Assembly: GCF_001544575.2 (NCBI RefSeq)
Contig: NZ_FCNY02000020.1
Coordinates: 1 to 64,000, forward strand
From: Caballeronia cordobensis
Lineage (GTDB): Bacteria; Pseudomonadota; Gammaproteobacteria; Burkholderiales; Burkholderiaceae
Reading direction: 5' to 3'
Length of the DNA stretch: 64,000 nt
The notes under the pieces were generated by a model. That model made no database searches and was not told the origin of the DNA. It was given only the letters and a program-made list of their open reading frames with translations. A program made the position numbers and the translations under genes. How positions within the stretch are numbered: the stretch's first letter is position 1; every line of letters begins with the position of its first letter. Shown piece by piece: positions 34,346 through 43,404 of this stretch.

Positions 34346-35902
34346 GTGCGAGCCATGATCCGGGATCTCCAAATAGTGGCCACCGAAAATCTATCCGACC
34401 CGAGTCTCATCGCGCAGGCGCCGCCGCCGCGCCGGCGGCTGTCCGCGCCGAATGTCATCGTGATGTGCGGCACCGTCATCGCGCTCGCGATGGTGTCGCT
34501 CTGTGCGCTGGTGCTGTATCAGGGCAGAGTCGATGCATTCGACCGCGCGCGCGATACCTCGCGCAATCTGGCGCTGCTCGCCGAGCGCGACATCGAGCGC
34601 AATTTCGAACTGTACGAACTGTCTCTTCAGGCCGTCGTCGAAGGCGTGCAGCGGCCCGATGTCATGGCCTTGCCGCCACGCCTGCGCAACGACGTGCTGT
34701 TCGACCGCGCCGCGACTGCCCGCGATCTGGGATCGATCCTCGTGCTCGATGCGAGCGGCAAGATCGTCATCGACTCCGGCAGTCTCACGCCGAGAGCCGG
34801 CGACTTCTCGGATCGCCGCTACTTCACGGTGCAGCGCGATCATCCGGACACCGGGCTTTTCATCAGCAGCCCGTACACATCGCGCCTGCGCGGCGGGGCG
34901 CCCAGCATCGCGCTCAGCCGCAGGCTGTCGAACCCCGACGGTTCGTTCGCCGGCATCGCGATGATCGCCGTCAACCTCGAATACTTCCGCAATCTGTTCG
35001 CGGGCCTCTCGCTCGGGCCGCATGGCGCCGTGTCGCTGATCGGACAGGACGGCCTCATGATCATGCGGCAGCCCTTCGATGTGAACGTGATCGGCCGCGA
35101 CATCAGTCACGCGGACACATTCAAGCGCTTTCGCACGGCCGAGCAAGGGAGCTTCGGCGAGAAATCGTCGCTGGACGGCAGGCGGCGTCTCTACTACTTC
35201 CGCAATTTTCCGACGCTGCCGCTCATCATCATGGTCGCGGAGGGCGAAGAGGATATCTATGCGGCGTGGCATCGGCGCGCGATCATCATCGGCTCGTCGA
35301 TGGGTGTGCTCGCGATCGGCTTCATCGCGCTGTCGTTCGTGCTCGCCGCGCAGTTCAGGCGGCGCATGCGCGCGGAGTCCGAACTGCAACTGCTCGCGCG
35401 CACCGATGGCCTGACCGGCCTTCACAACCGCCGCACGCTCGGCGAGATTCTCGATCAGGAATGGCGTCGCGCGCGCCGCACGCGCAGTCTCTTCTCGCTG
35501 CTCTTCGTCGATATCGACCGCTTCAAGGCCTTCAACGATGCCTACGGCCATCAGGCGGGCGACGATGCGCTCGCGGCCGTCGCGCGCTGCATCGGCGACA
35601 ACATCCGGCGGCCCGCCGACACCGCCGCGCGCTATGGCGGCGAGGAGTTCGTCGTCGTGTTGCCCGACACGCCGGCCGAGGGCGCGGCGTGCATCGCGGA
35701 GAAAATTCGCGCGGCCATCAGCGATCTTTCGATCGAGCATGCGGGCAGCGAGTTCGGCCGCGTGACGGCGAGCATCGGCCTCGCAAGCTGGCGGCCCGAG
35801 CACGACGACGACGTGAGCGCGCTCATCCGCGCCGCCGACGAAGCGCTCTACGATGCGAAGGCCTCCGGACGCAACCGCGTGATGCGTTCGGGACCGGCCT
35901 GA
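34346..35902 (+). CDS. Membrane diguanylate cyclase with dCache-type sensor
   Basis: This 518-aa inner-membrane enzyme makes cyclic di-GMP from GTP. A first membrane helix (about 37-59) is followed by a periplasmic double-Cache-like sensor (about 60-305), a second helix (about 311-336), and the GGDEF domain (about 355-515). The active-site GGEEF is at 431-435. The inhibitory I-site RPAD lies at 422-425, so product feedback is likely. The start is GTG 34346 or ATG 34355; neither has a clear ribosome site. The ligand of the sensor is unknown. Confidence 0.92.
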   Translation: MRAMIRDLQIVATENLSDPSLIAQAPPPRRRLSAPNVIVMCGTVIALAMVSLCALVLYQGRVDAFDRARDTSRNLALLAERDIERNFELYELSLQAVVEGVQRPDVMALPPRLRNDVLFDRAATARDLGSILVLDASGKIVIDSGSLTPRAGDFSDRRYFTVQRDHPDTGLFISSPYTSRLRGGAPSIALSRRLSNPDGSFAGIAMIAVNLEYFRNLFAGLSLGPHGAVSLIGQDGLMIMRQPFDVNVIGRDISHADTFKRFRTAEQGSFGEKSSLDGRRRLYYFRNFPTLPLIIMVAEGEEDIYAAWHRRAIIIGSSMGVLAIGFIALSFVLAAQFRRRMRAESELQLLARTDGLTGLHNRRTLGEILDQEWRRARRTRSLFSLLFVDIDRFKAFNDAYGHQAGDDALAAVARCIGDNIRRPADTAARYGGEEFVVVLPDTPAEGAACIAEKIRAAISDLSIEHAGSEFGRVTASIGLASWRPEHDDDVSALIRAADEALYDAKASGRNRVMRSGPA

Positions 35903-36024
35903 CGACGCGCGGGTGGACGAAAGTTAGGCGTTTAGTGAAAACATTCTTGTTGCGTGACCGTGTGGTAGCTTTGACGTAAGCTCTCGTCGCCGCGCCATGC
36001 CATGCGCTCAACAAGAACGTCCCG

Positions 36025-37689
36025 ATGAACGACGCATCCGATTCCCGCACCGACGCCGACGCCGCTCGCGCCTATGCGCTCGCCCGCTACCGCGCGCTCT
36101 TCAACGCGATCGACGAGGGCTTCTGCATCATCGAATTCTTCGACGGCCCGCACGGACCGCTCAGCGATTACGCGCACATCGAAGCCAATTCGGGCTACGA
36201 GCGGCATACGGGCATTCGCGATATCGTCGGCAAGACTTTGCGCGAGGTCGATCCGACCGACGCCGACCGCTGGATCGATCTCTATGGCACCGTCCTGCGC
36301 ACCGGCGTGCCCGCGCGTTTCGAGCGCTACTTTCTGACGGCGGGACGGCATATCGAAGTGTCGGCGTCGCGCGTCGATCCGCCCGAGTTGCGGCAGGTGG
36401 CCGTGCTCTTTCGCGATATCTCGGGGCGCAGAAAGGCGGAAGAGGAACGCGATCGCGCGGCGGCCTCGCTGCGCGCGCTCAATGAAACGCTGGAGCAGCG
36501 CGTCGCCGAGCGCACCGCGGAACTGATGCGCGCCGAAGAGCAGTTGCGGCAGTCGCAGAAGATGGAAGCGGTCGGCCAGCTCACGGGCGGCCTCGCGCAC
36601 GACTTCAACAATCTGCTGGCGGGCGTGTCGGGCTCGCTGCAATTGCTGAGCATTCGATTGAGTCAGGGCCGCATCGCCGATGTCGATAAATACGTCGTCG
36701 CCGCGCAAGGCGCGGTGCGTCGCGCGGCGGGATTGACGCACCGGCTGCTCGCGTTCTCGCGCCGTCAGACGCTCGATCCGCGCCCCACCGACGTCAACCG
36801 GCTCGTCAACGGCATGACCGATCTGATCCAGCGCACGGTCGGCCCCGGTATCAAGGTCGAGGCGGTCGGCGCGGCGGGCTTGTGGCCCGCGCTCGTCGAT
36901 TCGGGCCAGCTTGAAAACGCGCTGCTGAATCTGTGCATCAACGCGCGCGACGCGATGCCCGACGGCGGGCGCATCACGATCGAGACGGCGAACAAATGGA
37001 TCGACCGGCGCGCGGCGCAGAGCCACGACATGCCCGAAGGCCAGTTCCTGTCGCTGTGCGTGACCGATACCGGCACCGGCATGACGCGCGATGTCATCGC
37101 GAAGGCGTTCGATCCGTTCTTCACGACCAAGCCGATCGGCATGGGCACCGGCCTCGGCCTCTCGATGATCTACGGCTTCGCGAAGCAGTCCGGCGGCCAG
37201 GTGCGCATCTATTCGGAAGTCGGGCAGGGCACGACCGTGTGCATCTACTTGCCGCGCTTCTACGGCGACGCCGATGCCGAAGCCGCCGATCACGCCGCAT
37301 CGCCCATCTCGACCGCCGAGGCTGGCGAGACCGTGCTGATCGTCGACGATGAACCGAGCGTGCGCATGCTGATCACCGATGTGCTCGAAGAAGCCGGCTA
37401 CGCGGTGATCGAAGCCGCCGACAGCGTCGCCGGGCTGAAGCTGCTGCAATCGAACGTGCGCATCGATCTGCTGATCAGCGACGTCGGTTTGCCGGGCGGC
37501 ATGAACGGCCGCCAGATGGCCGATGCGGCGCGGCAGACGCGTCCCGATCTGAAGGTGCTCTTCATCACCGGTTACGCCGAGAATTCGGTGATCGGCCACG
37601 GGCGGCTCGAACCCGGCATGCAGGTGCTCACCAAGCCGTTCGCGATCGAAACGCTGGCCGCGCGCGTGCGTCAGCTCGTGCAGCGCTGA
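36025..37689 (+). CDS. PAS-containing hybrid histidine kinase with C-terminal receiver
   Basis: This is a 554-aa soluble hybrid kinase. A PAS domain (about 20-135, FNAIDEGFCIIEFFDG) is followed by a coiled coil and a HisKA domain with phospho-acceptor H192 (GGLAHDFNNLL). The HATPase (about 240-410) has NLCINARDAMPDGG, DTGTGM and GLGLSMIYGF. The C-terminal receiver (about 430-550) has D486 in SDVGLPGG. No membrane segment is seen, so the signal is cytoplasmic. The partner regulator is not adjacent. It follows the diguanylate cyclase by 122 bases, probably as a separate transcript. Confidence 0.92.
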   Translation: MNDASDSRTDADAARAYALARYRALFNAIDEGFCIIEFFDGPHGPLSDYAHIEANSGYERHTGIRDIVGKTLREVDPTDADRWIDLYGTVLRTGVPARFERYFLTAGRHIEVSASRVDPPELRQVAVLFRDISGRRKAEEERDRAAASLRALNETLEQRVAERTAELMRAEEQLRQSQKMEAVGQLTGGLAHDFNNLLAGVSGSLQLLSIRLSQGRIADVDKYVVAAQGAVRRAAGLTHRLLAFSRRQTLDPRPTDVNRLVNGMTDLIQRTVGPGIKVEAVGAAGLWPALVDSGQLENALLNLCINARDAMPDGGRITIETANKWIDRRAAQSHDMPEGQFLSLCVTDTGTGMTRDVIAKAFDPFFTTKPIGMGTGLGLSMIYGFAKQSGGQVRIYSEVGQGTTVCIYLPRFYGDADAEAADHAASPISTAEAGETVLIVDDEPSVRMLITDVLEEAGYAVIEAADSVAGLKLLQSNVRIDLLISDVGLPGGMNGRQMADAARQTRPDLKVLFITGYAENSVIGHGRLEPGMQVLTKPFAIETLAARVRQLVQR

Positions 37690-37707
37690 CGGGGCGCTTC
37701 GCTGCGC

Positions 37708-38652
37708 TTATTGCGACTCGCCCCCCGCCATCGTCTGGATGATGCTTTCGAGCTGCGCGCTCATCGGCATGTCGAGGCTCTTTCCCGACGGCAGGCGTTG
37801 CAGGAACCAGCGCTTGTACTGCCGCTCGATTTCGCCATCGGCGGCGAGCGTCTGGAACGTGTCCCTGACCACCTGCGCGAGTTGCGGGTCGTTCTTGCGG
37901 AACATGATGCCGTACGGGTCGTACGAGAGATAATCGCCGATCACCTGATACGCCCCGCCTTTGGCCGCGTTCTCGGCGATGAGGCCGTACAGCAGCACGT
38001 CGTCCGTGGCGAACGCATCGGCCTGACCGTTCGCCACGCGCGCGAAGCCTTCCGCATGATCCGGCACGACCTGCAGGACGATGCCGAGCCCGAACTTCCT
38101 GTCGATGTCGCGCAAGGCTTTCTCGTTGGTCGTGCCCGCCGTCACCGCGACGCGCTTGCCCGCGAGATCGCGGAACGAGCGGATCGGCGAGCCTTTCTTG
38201 ACCATGACCTTGGTGCCCGCCACGAAGATGATCGGCGAGAACGCCACGCGCTTCTGCCGTTCGAGATTGCTCGTGGTCGAACCGCATTCCAGATCGATGC
38301 GGCCATCGGCAACGGCGTCGATGCGCGTTTCCGGCGTGACCGGCACCCATTGAATGTTCAGGGTCTTATGGATCGCGTTGCCGATCGCGGCGACGAGCGC
38401 CTTGCATAGCTCGATCGAATAGCCGATCGGTTGCCCGCGCGCATCGAGATAAGAGAAGGGCACGGACGCATCGCGATAACCGATCGCGATCGTGCCCGTG
38501 TCGCGCGCCTTCGCCAGCGTGCCGGTCAGCGTGGCGGGCGCGTAGGCGTCGTTGTCGGGGGCGGGCGTGCGCGTGTCTTCGGCCCGCGCGCCGCCGGCGA
38601 TGGCGACGAGACTCGCCATCGCCAGCGCCGCCCAGAAGCGCTGCGTCTTCAT
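37708..38652 (-). CDS. Glutamate/aspartate-type periplasmic binding protein
   Basis: This 314-aa protein has a signal peptide (1-24, cleavage after ARA) and the polar amino acid-binding fold: GYRDASVPFSYLDARGQPIG, DLECGSTTSNLERQ and VTAGTTNEKALR. These segments match the GltI/acidic amino acid group. GGAGG precedes the ATG. No ABC permease or ATPase is adjacent. Instead it lies 12 bases after a DAACS symporter gene on the same strand, so both are likely one transcript. It may capture glutamate for an unlinked ABC system or modulate uptake by the symporter; the latter is speculative. Confidence 0.88.
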   Translation of the reverse strand: MKTQRFWAALAMASLVAIAGGARAEDTRTPAPDNDAYAPATLTGTLAKARDTGTIAIGYRDASVPFSYLDARGQPIGYSIELCKALVAAIGNAIHKTLNIQWVPVTPETRIDAVADGRIDLECGSTTSNLERQKRVAFSPIIFVAGTKVMVKKGSPIRSFRDLAGKRVAVTAGTTNEKALRDIDRKFGLGIVLQVVPDHAEGFARVANGQADAFATDDVLLYGLIAENAAKGGAYQVIGDYLSYDPYGIMFRKNDPQLAQVVRDTFQTLAADGEIERQYKRWFLQRLPSGKSLDMPMSAQLESIIQTMAGGESQ

Positions 38653-38664
38653 GGTTCGCCTCCG

Positions 38665-39972
38665 TCAGACTTGCGCCGGATGAGCGAGCGAGGCTTCCTG
38701 TTCGGCCTCGATGCGCGCCGCATTGGCCGCCGCGTCCGATTCCGACAGCAACTCGCCTTCCCACTTCGCGACCACCGCGCTCGCGATCGAATTGCCGACT
38801 GCGTTGGTTGCGGAACGGCCCATGTCGAGGAACGTGTCGACGCCGAGAATCAGCAGCAGACCCGCCTCGGGAATGTTGAAGTGATTCAGCGTGGCGGCGA
38901 TCACGACCAGAGACGCGCGCGGCACGCCGGCCATGCCCTTCGACGTCAGCATCAGGATCAGCAGCATCGTGAGCTGCGTGCTGAACGGCAGATGAATGTT
39001 GTACGCCTGCGCGATGAACAGCGTCGCGAAGGTGCAGTACATCATCGAGCCGTCGAGATTGAAGGAATAGCCCATCGGCATCACGAAGCTGGAAATCTTG
39101 CGCTTCACGCCGAAGCGGTCGAGCGCGTCGAGTATCTTCGGATACGCGGCTTCGGAACTCGCGGTCGCGAACGACAGCATGAACGCTTCCTTGATGAGCG
39201 AAAGCAACCTGAACACGCGCCGCTTGAGGAAGACGAAGCCCGCGAGCACGAGCAGCCCCCACAGCAGGAACAGGCTGAGATAGAAATCGGCCATGAACAC
39301 GGCGAACTTGAGCAGGATCGTCAGGCCGTTGACCGCGACGGTCGCGGCCATCGCGGCGAACACGGCGAGCGGCGCGAGCTTCATCACGTAGCCGGTGATC
39401 TTGAGCATGACGTGCGAAAGCTGATCGATCGCGGCGAGCAGCACCTTGCCCTTGTCGCCGAGCGCGGCGAGCGCGACGCCGAAGAACATCGAGAACACGA
39501 CGATCTGCAGGATTTCGTTGTTGGCCATCGCTTCGGCGAACGAGCGCGGCACCATGTGGCTGACGAAGTCCTTCAGCGTGAACTTCGATGTCGCGAGATT
39601 CGCCGACGCGCCGATATCCGGCAGCGGCAGACCGAGGTTGTCGCCGGGCTTGAGCAGATTCGACATCACCAGCCCGAGCAACAGCGAAATGAGCGAGGCG
39701 GTGACGAACCAGCCCAGCGCCTTGGCGAACACGCGTCCGACCGAGGCCGCGTCGCCCATGTGCGCAATGCCGACGACCAGCGTGGAAAACACGAGCGGCC
39801 CGATCAGCATCTTGATGAGGCGCAGAAAGATGTCCGACACGAGCGAGATGTAGCCCGCGATCTCGGTGGCGCTCTTCTTGTCGGGAAAACTCGTGAAGAT
39901 CATGTAACCCACGCCGATGCCGATGACCATCGCGACCAGAATCCAGATGGCAGCGGAATTCTTCTTGTTCAT
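38665..39972 (-). CDS. Dicarboxylate/amino acid:cation symporter (DctA/GltP family)
   Basis: This is a 435-aa inner-membrane DAACS transporter with about eight membrane helices and two re-entrant loops. Signature segments are FVMPMGYSFNLDGSMMY (NLDGS), the LTSKGMAGVPRAS loop and VDTFLDMGRSATNAVGNSIA, which hold substrate and cation. Such proteins take up C4-dicarboxylates, aspartate or glutamate with H+ or Na+. GGAGG lies seven bases before the ATG. It is upstream of, and close to, an acidic amino acid-binding protein gene. A 14-bp-period repeat lies about 95 bases upstream. Confidence 0.92.
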   Translation of the reverse strand: MNKKNSAAIWILVAMVIGIGVGYMIFTSFPDKKSATEIAGYISLVSDIFLRLIKMLIGPLVFSTLVVGIAHMGDAASVGRVFAKALGWFVTASLISLLLGLVMSNLLKPGDNLGLPLPDIGASANLATSKFTLKDFVSHMVPRSFAEAMANNEILQIVVFSMFFGVALAALGDKGKVLLAAIDQLSHVMLKITGYVMKLAPLAVFAAMAATVAVNGLTILLKFAVFMADFYLSLFLLWGLLVLAGFVFLKRRVFRLLSLIKEAFMLSFATASSEAAYPKILDALDRFGVKRKISSFVMPMGYSFNLDGSMMYCTFATLFIAQAYNIHLPFSTQLTMLLILMLTSKGMAGVPRASLVVIAATLNHFNIPEAGLLLILGVDTFLDMGRSATNAVGNSIASAVVAKWEGELLSESDAAANAARIEAEQEASLAHPAQV

Positions 39973-40065
39973 GTCCAGGCCTCCATTGACTGCATATCGA
40001 ACGATTGCACTTCAAATTTCGGATGGAACGGGCGATGCGGGACGGCGTGCGTGCTTGAACTATTT

Positions 40066-40088
40066 AATGTTAGCGGTTAAATGTTAGC
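40066..40088. repeat. Tandem AATGTTAGC repeat (14-bp period) in divergent promoter
   Basis: The nonamer AATGTTAGC occurs at 40066-40074 and again at 40080-40088 on the plus strand. It sits in the AT-richer 263-base gap between the divergent symporter (start 39972) and kinase (start 40236) genes. Direct repeats on nearly one-and-a-half helical turns are candidate regulator sites. The rest of the gap shows no further recognisable element. Confidence 0.4.
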
Positions 40089-40235
40089 CGCGCTCTTCGA
40101 TCTTTGCAGAGTCTTTGCCGAGATTCGGCCCTCACGGATTGCCTAAACTGAATCGACAGGCTCGTGCCGCGCGCCCGAATGAAGCGATTCGTTCAATGCC
40201 GCGGTTGCGATTCGCATGCGCAGGTCCGTGGAACC

Positions 40236-41654
40236 ATGATCGAACTCGACCGACTCGCCCGTCTCCGTATCTTCGCCGATCTTTCGCGCGACCGGCTGGA
40301 ATGGCTGAGCGAACGCATGACCGAGTTCACCGTCGCGGCGGGCGCCGTGTTCCTGCGCGAAGGCGAGATGGCCGCCTGCCTCACGATTCTTCTCGACGGC
40401 GAGGTGCACGCCACGCGCGAGGCCGGCGGCGCGCTCGATGTCGAACGTTACGTCGCGCCCGAAGCGTTCGGCACGCCTTGCGTGATGGCCTCGATACCGT
40501 ATCCGGTGACGCTCACGGCAAGCTGCGAATGCCGGCTCGCGCTGCTGCCGGACGCCGCGTTTCGCGAGCTGTTCATTTCCTGTGGCTCGTTCAGTCAGGC
40601 CGTCGCGCGCGTGATGAGCGACTGGCTCACCGCGCTCGAAACGGCGGCGCTCAATCGCAGCCGTCTCGCCGGACTCGGCAAGCTGGCGGCGGGACTCGCG
40701 CACGAGCTGAACAATCCGGCATCGGCATTGACGAGCGGACTCGACTATCTGCGCCGCGAGCTGGATGCGCTCGAAGGCGCGGCGCTCGCGCTCGGGCGGC
40801 ACGCAGTATCGAAGGAAACGCTCGATGGGCTGGGGGCACTCGGGCGCACGGGCGTGCAGTCCCCGTTTCAGCAAAGCGATTGCGAAGCGCGTCTTGCCGA
40901 CTGGCTCGCCGCCCGTCGCGTCGCGACGCCGTGGCGCATCGCGCCGGTGCTCGCGGCGCATCACGTCACGCCCGACGATCTCGCGCCGTTCGCCAGTACG
41001 CTGAGCCCCGGCCAGTTCGAAGCGGCGATTGCATGGAGCGCGCGCGTGCGGGATCTGCGCGCAGTCGTCGATGACGCGGCGCACGGCGCGCAACGCATCT
41101 TCGACATCGTCGCGGCGATGAAGTCGTATTCGTTCATGGATCAGGGCCCGCAACAGGACATCGATCTTCACGACGCCATCGACAACACGCTCATGGTGAT
41201 GACGCACGAGACGAGGCGCGGCATCGTCGTCACGCGCGATTACGATCGCAGTCTTCCGCGCCTTCCGGCCCATGGCAGCGAACTGAATCAGGTGTGGACG
41301 AGCATCGTCGAGAACGCGATCGAGGCGATGAACGGGCAGGGCCGCATCGACATACGCACGCGGCGCGACGGCGGCGACGCCATCGTCGAAATCGCCGACG
41401 ACGGACCGGGCATTCCGCCCGATGCGCTCGATCACGTGTTCGAGCCGTTCTACACGTCGAAGTACGCGCTCCATGCGCAGGGCCCGAGCCTCGGGCTTGG
41501 CCTGCATATCGCGTACCGCATCGTGGTGAACCGGCACGGCGGGACGATCGGCGTGCGATCGGATGCGCGCGGGACGGTCTTTCGCGTCGCGCTGCCGCTC
41601 GCGGGCGGGCAGGGCGAGCAGGCAGGCGAGCGGCTCACGGGCCCTGTTCTGTGA
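40236..41654 (+). CDS. cNMP-binding-like sensor histidine kinase (first of a pair)
   Basis: This is a 472-aa soluble protein. A Crp-like beta-barrel domain at about 5-125 (FLREGEMAACLTILLDGEV) is followed by a HisKA-like helix pair with H156 (AAGLAHELNNPASAL), a helical insert of about 110 residues, and a HATPase (about 330-462) with ELNQVWTSIVENAIEAM, DDGPGIP and GLGLHIAYR. The phosphate-binding arginine expected in a true cAMP/cGMP site is not seen; that strand reads IPYPVTLTAS. The start at 40236 places the barrel at the usual distance. It precedes the receiver-flavoenzyme gene by 88 bases and shares architecture with the kinase at 43401. Confidence 0.85.
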   Translation: MIELDRLARLRIFADLSRDRLEWLSERMTEFTVAAGAVFLREGEMAACLTILLDGEVHATREAGGALDVERYVAPEAFGTPCVMASIPYPVTLTASCECRLALLPDAAFRELFISCGSFSQAVARVMSDWLTALETAALNRSRLAGLGKLAAGLAHELNNPASALTSGLDYLRRELDALEGAALALGRHAVSKETLDGLGALGRTGVQSPFQQSDCEARLADWLAARRVATPWRIAPVLAAHHVTPDDLAPFASTLSPGQFEAAIAWSARVRDLRAVVDDAAHGAQRIFDIVAAMKSYSFMDQGPQQDIDLHDAIDNTLMVMTHETRRGIVVTRDYDRSLPRLPAHGSELNQVWTSIVENAIEAMNGQGRIDIRTRRDGGDAIVEIADDGPGIPPDALDHVFEPFYTSKYALHAQGPSLGLGLHIAYRIVVNRHGGTIGVRSDARGTVFRVALPLAGGQGEQAGERLTGPVL

Positions 41655-41742
41655 AGCGTGCAAGCTGCCTGAAACCTCGGCCTCATAGCGCCTACAATGT
41701 CTGCAACGCATGCCGCGCCGCAGGCAGGGCGCAGGAACCGTC

Positions 41743-43404
41743 ATGGACAAGCCCGTGATCCTCGCTGTGGACGACGACCCGATCGTGGCCGGCGCGGTCG
41801 CGCGCGATCTTCAGGTGGCCTACGGCGAGCACTATCAGATCGTGCGCATGGATTCGGGGCCGGCGGCGCTGGAGGCGGCGCAGCATTTGCGCCTGCAGAA
41901 TCGTTCCGTGGCGCTTTTCATCGCGGATCAGCGCATGCCGAAGATGAGCGGCATCGAGTTCCTCGAACAGGCCATCGAGCTGTTTCCCGAGGCCAAGCGC
42001 GTGCTGCTGACCGCTTACGCCGATACCGATGCCGCCATCCGCGCGATCAACACGGTGCATCTCGATCAATATCTGCTCAAGCCCTGGCATCCGCCCGAGC
42101 AGAACTTCTATCCCGCGCTCGACGATCTGCTCGCCGACTGGCGCGCGTCCTTGCGATCGGACTTTCAGGGCATCCGCATTCTCGATCACCGCTGGTCGCC
42201 GCAGGGGCATCAACTGCGCGATTTCATGGCGCGCAATCACATTCCGTTCCGTTGGCTCGACGTGGAGCGTCACGGCGAGGCCGATCCGCTGCTGAACGCG
42301 CTCGCGCCGGGGCAGCGTCATTTGCCCGTCGTCGTGTTCGAGGACGGCACCGTGCAAAGCCGTCCGACGATCGCGCAGATTGCCGAGAAAGTCGGGCTGC
42401 ACACGCGCTCGACGACGCCGTTCTACGATCTCGTCATCGTCGGCGGCGGGCCGGCGGGGCTGGCCGCGGCCGTGTACGGCGCATCGGAAGGGCTGCACGT
42501 CGCGATCATCGAATGCGATGCGCCCGGCGGGCAGGCCGGCACGAGCTCGCATATCGACAACTATCTCGGCTTCCCGTCCGGCGTGAGCGGCGCGGACCTG
42601 TCGAGGCGCGCGCTCGCGCAGGCGCGGCGCTTCGGCGCCGAGATGATCCTGACGCAGCACGCGGTGGGACTGCGCATCGAGCCGCCGTACAAGTTCGTCA
42701 AGCTCTCGGATGGCTCGGAGGTGAGCTGTCTCGCGCTGATGGTCGCGAGCGGCGTGTCGTATCGCAAGCTGGAAGCGCGCGGCATGCACGAACTCACCGG
42801 CGCGGGCGTGTATTACGGCGCGGCGCTGGTCGAGGCGGTCGCGTGCTCGAATCAGGACCTTTTCATCGTGGGCGGCGCGAACTCGGCCGGGCAGGGCGCG
42901 ATGTTTCTGTCGAAGTACGCGCGCTCGGTCACGATCCTGTGCCGCGGATCGTCGCTCTCCGCGGGCATGTCGCATTACCTCGTCGAGCAGATTCACGAAA
43001 CGGAGAACATCCGCGTGCGGCCGCATACGGAAGTCGAAAGCGTGAGCGGCGACGGCCATCTCGCGGACATCACGCTGCGCGACCTGCAGACCGGGCGTTC
43101 GGAAACCGTGCAGGCGAGCGGGCTTTTTGTGTTCATCGGCGCGGCGCCTTGCACGGAATGGCTGCGCGGCGTGGTCGAGCGCGACGAGCATGGCTTTCTG
43201 CTGACGGGCCGCGCGCTCGTGAAAGGCGGGCGCGTGCCCGCGGGCTGGCAGCCCGGCCGCGATCCGTTCCTGCTCGAAACCAGCGTGCCCGGCGTCTTCG
43301 CTGCGGGCGACGTGCGCGCCGATTCGGTCAAGCGCGTCGCGGCGGCGGTCGGCGAGGGTTCGATCGCGGTGCATTTCATTCATCAATATCTCGCGAATCC
43401 ATGA
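41743..43404 (+). CDS. Receiver/glutaredoxin-like/thioredoxin-reductase-like fusion protein
   Basis: This is a 553-aa three-part fusion. Residues 4-125 form a complete receiver: acidic DDD at 10-12, phospho-acceptor D62 in ADQRMPKMSG, T90, and K113 in LLKPWH. Residues 143-219 look like a glutaredoxin/thioredoxin fold, but the CPxC position reads SPQG (152-155). Residues 227-553 form a TrxR-like FAD/NAD(P)H oxidoreductase with GGGPAGLAAA (234-243), GGANSAGQGA (377-386) and GVFAAGDVR. The place of the redox CxxC reads GAGVYYGAALVEA, so it cannot be an ordinary disulfide reductase. AGGA lies six bases before the ATG. The stop overlaps the next kinase gene (ATGA). The output is probably flavin- or nucleotide-dependent; the true reaction is unknown. 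Confidence 0.88.
   Translation: MDKPVILAVDDDPIVAGAVARDLQVAYGEHYQIVRMDSGPAALEAAQHLRLQNRSVALFIADQRMPKMSGIEFLEQAIELFPEAKRVLLTAYADTDAAIRAINTVHLDQYLLKPWHPPEQNFYPALDDLLADWRASLRSDFQGIRILDHRWSPQGHQLRDFMARNHIPFRWLDVERHGEADPLLNALAPGQRHLPVVVFEDGTVQSRPTIAQIAEKVGLHTRSTTPFYDLVIVGGGPAGLAAAVYGASEGLHVAIIECDAPGGQAGTSSHIDNYLGFPSGVSGADLSRRALAQARRFGAEMILTQHAVGLRIEPPYKFVKLSDGSEVSCLALMVASGVSYRKLEARGMHELTGAGVYYGAALVEAVACSNQDLFIVGGANSAGQGAMFLSKYARSVTILCRGSSLSAGMSHYLVEQIHETENIRVRPHTEVESVSGDGHLADITLRDLQTGRSETVQASGLFVFIGAAPCTEWLRGVVERDEHGFLLTGRALVKGGRVPAGWQPGRDPFLLETSVPGVFAAGDVRADSVKRVAAAVGEGSIAVHFIHQYLANP

Noticed and set aside
35932..37599. Long open frame antisense to the hybrid kinase
   Set aside because: Arg/His-rich with no domain; the sense gene is fully supported.
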